Source: Bacteroidales bacterium UBA5342
GTDB taxonomy: Bacteria > Bacteroidota > Bacteroidia > Bacteroidales > UBA5342
Assembly: GCA_002408065.1 (NCBI GenBank)
Contig: DHQI01000126.1
Location: 1 to 9,694 of the forward strand
Direction: 5' to 3'
DNA: 9,694 bases
Shown: in pieces, positions 7,933-9,694 of the stretch
Numbering within the stretch: the first letter of the stretch is position 1
Layout of the letters: each line of letters begins with the position of its first letter
Translations under genes and position numbers: made by a program
The notes under the pieces: model-generated
Databases searched by the model: none
The model's input: the letters and a program-made list of their open reading frames with translations, nothing else
Told to the model about the DNA's origin: nothing

Positions 7933-7967
7933 CAAAATTAAGATCTCTGCTGTGTCTCTCCGTTCAA
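7933..7967 (-). promoter_or_regulatory. Candidate internal promoter for the downstream sulfatase
   Basis: On the minus strand, TAATTTTG (7940-7933) matches the Bacteroidota -7 consensus TAnnTTTG. A TTG at 7967-7965 lies 24 bases upstream, slightly further than the usual -33 spacing. The TTG abuts the stop codon of the upstream sulfatase. If real, the downstream sulfatase could be transcribed on its own with a leader of about 80 nt, in addition to readthrough from upstream. Confidence 0.3.
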
Positions 7968-9383
7968 TCATTTAATAATCAGATTATTTTTAATCAACAC
8001 ACGGTCATTGTATTTTTCGATTGCCTCTGACAAAAAGCGTTTCATATCCTTAGAAATCGTTTCATATCCCTTGGCATTGTAATAATTAACAAGCTCGTCC
8101 GGGTCCTTTTCCAAATCAAATAACCAAGGAGAATCTGTTACAGAGAACACTAATTTGTAGCGATGATTCATAGCAGCCACCCAGTTAGAGGCTGTTCCTG
8201 TCATATAATTATAGCGCCCGTCAACCACTTCTTTTTCAGTGTTTGTAAAAACCTCCGAAGCATTACTACCATGCACATTTTTTATGGCAGGAGCCTTCAT
8301 CATACCCAGAATGGTAGGTGTAAAATCGGCAGTGGTAAAAGCCCTACGCACTACTTTCCCTTGCATAATAGCCTTGGGGTAACGAATGACAAAAGGAATG
8401 CGTGCAGATGTTTCGTAAGCCACCCCTTTGTTGTGACGGTGATGCTCACCCATCATATCGCCGTGGTCGGAGGTAAAGAGAATAATCGTGTTGTCTGTTA
8501 ATTCATTATCATCCAGAAATCGTAAAATACGCCCCACATTATCATCAATACATTTCACCATCCCGAAATAATCCTGCATTGGATTTTGCTTCAGTTCGGT
8601 CACAAATTCTTTCTTCGAAATACCCCACACAGGCATATCTTCTTTGCTCACCTGCATAGTCTTAGGAGCTTCAAAGTTCAGATGATCAAACATAGAAGTG
8701 TAAGGCTCACGCACCGTATTAGGCGTGTGCGGATCAGGAATAGAAAGCATGGCGCAAAAGGCATCACCTTTGTCACGCTCCAGAATTTCCAAAAATTTAG
8801 TGGTCAGATAATCCGTAGTAAAACTATTCTCATCTGTTCCCTTTACATTCATTTCCACTGCTGGCTCCGTAGCACCATCTTCCATCTTTTTCCAATGACC
8901 GCGGTTAAACATATAGCGGTTGTCCTCAAAACCGAAATGACGCTTTGGCGCAAAGCCTGGTTTGGCATCACCATCCAAGTGCCATTTGCCCACATAAGAG
9001 GTGGCATAACCCTCCTTTTGCAATACTTGGGCAAAGGTGACCACCTTGTCATTCATCGGAATATTATTTTTATAAGAATCGGTAGCTTGAGGATAAAGTC
9101 CGCTCACAAATGAAGCGCGCGATGGCGTACACACCGGCGAAGAAGAATAAAAATTCATAGCTATAGCCCCTTCATCAGCTATGCGGTCTATGTTGGGGGT
9201 CTCTACGGCCACGCCTTCGCCCCACACATAGGCTTGTTCGTCCGTCATCAGGTCACGGTAGCATCCTAAAGTGCGGAAGTTGTGTTCGTCCGTCATTATG
9301 ACGATGAGGTTTGGCTGTTTTTCTTTAGCATTAAGGATAATGCAAGAAATAGCCAGTACTAAGGTGATTGTAATTTTTCTCAT
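7968..9383 (-). CDS. Exported family S1 sulfatase, upstream copy
   Basis: The product has 471 residues. MRKITITLVLAISCIILNA is a signal peptide; the Cys14 is followed by more hydrophobic residues, so signal peptidase I cleavage near Ala19 is likelier than lipidation. The formylglycine motif SSPVCTPSRAS has Cys85 and Arg89, at exactly the same positions as in the downstream copy. Further active-site candidates are Asp32-Glu33 (TDEH), Lys133/His135 (VGKWHL), His219 (PDPHTP), Asp306-His307 (SDHGD) and Lys319 (NKGVAYE). The copies align without gaps through residue 136 and then diverge: this one has GHWKKMEDG... at 162-180 and lacks the downstream copy's GLSPKAKPYITE tail, ending VLIKNNLIIK instead. 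Divergence in the middle region, which often shapes the substrate pocket, suggests different specificities. The gene lies 122 bp upstream of its paralogue and is first in the pair. No Shine-Dalgarno site is visible at the start. Confidence 0.92.
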   Translation of the reverse strand: MRKITITLVLAISCIILNAKEKQPNLIVIMTDEHNFRTLGCYRDLMTDEQAYVWGEGVAVETPNIDRIADEGAIAMNFYSSSPVCTPSRASFVSGLYPQATDSYKNNIPMNDKVVTFAQVLQKEGYATSYVGKWHLDGDAKPGFAPKRHFGFEDNRYMFNRGHWKKMEDGATEPAVEMNVKGTDENSFTTDYLTTKFLEILERDKGDAFCAMLSIPDPHTPNTVREPYTSMFDHLNFEAPKTMQVSKEDMPVWGISKKEFVTELKQNPMQDYFGMVKCIDDNVGRILRFLDDNELTDNTIILFTSDHGDMMGEHHRHNKGVAYETSARIPFVIRYPKAIMQGKVVRRAFTTADFTPTILGMMKAPAIKNVHGSNASEVFTNTEKEVVDGRYNYMTGTASNWVAAMNHRYKLVFSVTDSPWLFDLEKDPDELVNYYNAKGYETISKDMKRFLSEAIEKYNDRVLIKNNLIIK

Positions 9384-9423
9384 AATGAGTATGAATTGGA
9401 TAGATTATTTAATCAATGTTCCC

Positions 9424-9434
9424 CCCTTTCAGGG
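9424..9434. repeat. Short hairpin CCCT/AGGG
   Basis: CCCT (9424-9427) pairs with AGGG (9431-9434). Read on the minus strand the loop is GAA. The stem is only 4 bp and would be dismissed alone, but it shares its loop sequence with the stronger hairpin 25 bases away. Confidence 0.3.
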
Positions 9435-9458
9435 ATGAGGTTTAATATATTTTGTATA

Positions 9459-9477
9459 CCACCGGTGAAGCCGGTGG
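9459..9477. repeat. GC-rich perfect hairpin, REP-like
   Basis: CCACCGGT (9459-9466) pairs with GCCGGTGG (9470-9477): seven Watson-Crick pairs plus a closing G-T wobble, with a GAA loop on the plus strand. There is no T-run on either side, so it is not a simple terminator. Compact GC-rich hairpins of this kind in AT-rich intergenic DNA resemble repetitive extragenic palindromes. Confidence 0.6.
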
Positions 9478-9591
9478 ACATGTGACGAAGCAGAAAGAAG
9501 CCATGAAAGGGTTTAACTCCTGATTATCTGTGTTTCATAAATTTATTAATTGTATGTTTAAATCGTATTTTTTTAGCAAAACTAATATGTC

Positions 9592-9609
9592 CAACCCGCT
9601 TCGGGGTTG
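9592..9609. repeat. Hairpin CAACCC/GGGTTG
   Basis: CAACCC (9592-9597) pairs with GGGTTG (9604-9609) around GCTTCG; an alternative pairing CCCG/CGGG leaves a CTT loop and one bulged G. It marks the left edge of the GC-rich block. Confidence 0.5.
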
Positions 9610-9610
9610 C

Positions 9611-9627
9611 ATTATTCTCGCAATAAT
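9611..9627. repeat. Hairpin ATTATT/AATAAT
   Basis: ATTATT (9611-9616) pairs with AATAAT (9622-9627) around CTCGC. It starts two bases after the previous hairpin, so the two would stack as adjacent stems. Confidence 0.4.
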
Positions 9628-9629
9628 TC

Positions 9630-9682
9630 ACCCCGCACTTGCTCCTCCGCTAAAGCTACGGCGGCACGCGGACGTACGGGGT
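9630..9682. repeat. Nested hairpin, GC-rich
   Basis: An outer stem ACCCCG/CGGGGT (9630-9635 and 9677-9682) encloses an inner stem CCGC/GCGG (9647-9650 and 9661-9664) around TAAAGCTACG. The nested layout, next to two other stems and at a sharp rise in GC, suggests a repetitive or mobile structured element that may continue beyond the window. Confidence 0.45.
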
Positions 9683-9694
9683 TATTCAAATTGA

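Larger units (their letters stand above)
9384..9694. other. Region upstream of the sulfatases: hairpin cluster, no confident gene
   Basis: This 311-base stretch contains no protein I can support. On the minus strand, TAGTTTTG (9584-9577) matches the -7 consensus TAnnTTTG and could drive the sulfatases with a leader of about 190 nt, but there is no clear -33 box. By hand count, 9521-9590 is about 19% GC and 9591-9682 about 60% GC, a sharp change. Five short hairpins, listed separately, lie at 9424-9682. A 35-codon plus-strand frame (9587-9694) and a 26-codon minus-strand frame open at the right edge and ending at 9612 both cross the GC-rich block; I treat both as uncertain. Confidence 0.5.

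Noticed and set aside
6914..9113. Several plus-strand frames over the two sulfatases, the longest 175 codons (8586-9113)
   Set aside because: They lie opposite well-supported sulfatase coding sequence with intact catalytic motifs and carry no domain signal of their own.
9459..9477. Hairpin as a Rho-independent terminator
   Set aside because: No T-run follows the stem on either strand.
9587..9694. 35-codon plus-strand frame starting MSNPLRGC and ending exactly at the window edge
   Set aside because: No ribosome site, crosses three hairpins, and is more simply explained as chance openness in GC-rich repeat-like sequence.

Overview
The window most likely comes from a marine or sediment Bacteroidota (Bacteroidetes). 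The coding style is moderately AT-rich, starts mostly follow A-rich leaders rather than strong Shine-Dalgarno sites, and several TAnnTTTG-type -7 boxes occur. The gene content is typical of polysaccharide-utilisation loci: a secreted clan GH-A glycosidase, two exported S1 sulfatases and a Tat-exported lipoprotein oxidoreductase. No rRNA, tRNA, CRISPR array, intact insertion sequence or SusC/SusD pair is visible. The assignment is inference; no species can be named.

Layout. (1) 1-3494, minus strand: a secreted lipoprotein FAD-dependent oxidoreductase (1563-3494), followed 128 bp downstream by a GH42-like glycosidase (1-1434) whose 3' end runs off the left edge. (2) 3495-3865: AT-rich, no credible gene. 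(3) 3866-5079, minus strand: a small four-helix membrane protein of unknown function and, 59 bp downstream, an Asp/Glu-racemase-like protein that seems to lack the second catalytic cysteine. (4) 5290-6039, plus strand: a nitroreductase-family flavoprotein, transcribed divergently from the membrane protein. (5) 6040-6390: a convergent intergenic region with a strong minus-strand terminator and a weak plus-strand one. (6) 6391-9383, minus strand: two tandem paralogous sulfatases, both with a complete C-T-P-S-R formylglycine motif. (7) 9384-9694: no clear gene, but a cluster of short hairpins and a GC-rich, structured block at the right edge that looks like repetitive (REP-like) DNA.

How the parts may work together. 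The glycosidase and the two sulfatases, all exported, fit step-wise desulfation and cleavage of a sulfated (probably galactan-like) polysaccharide outside the cytoplasm. The Tat lipoprotein oxidoreductase probably works on the same or a related substrate at the envelope, but its reaction is unknown. The racemase-like, membrane and nitroreductase genes have no obvious link to this task and separate the two carbohydrate blocks. Either the two blocks are separate operons of one locus, or one locus has been split.

The most useful second looks are the glycosidase, which is easily missed because it has no stop codon inside the window; the exported FAD enzyme in a sulfatase context; the recent-looking sulfatase duplication; the atypical racemase-like protein; and the hairpin cluster at the right end.
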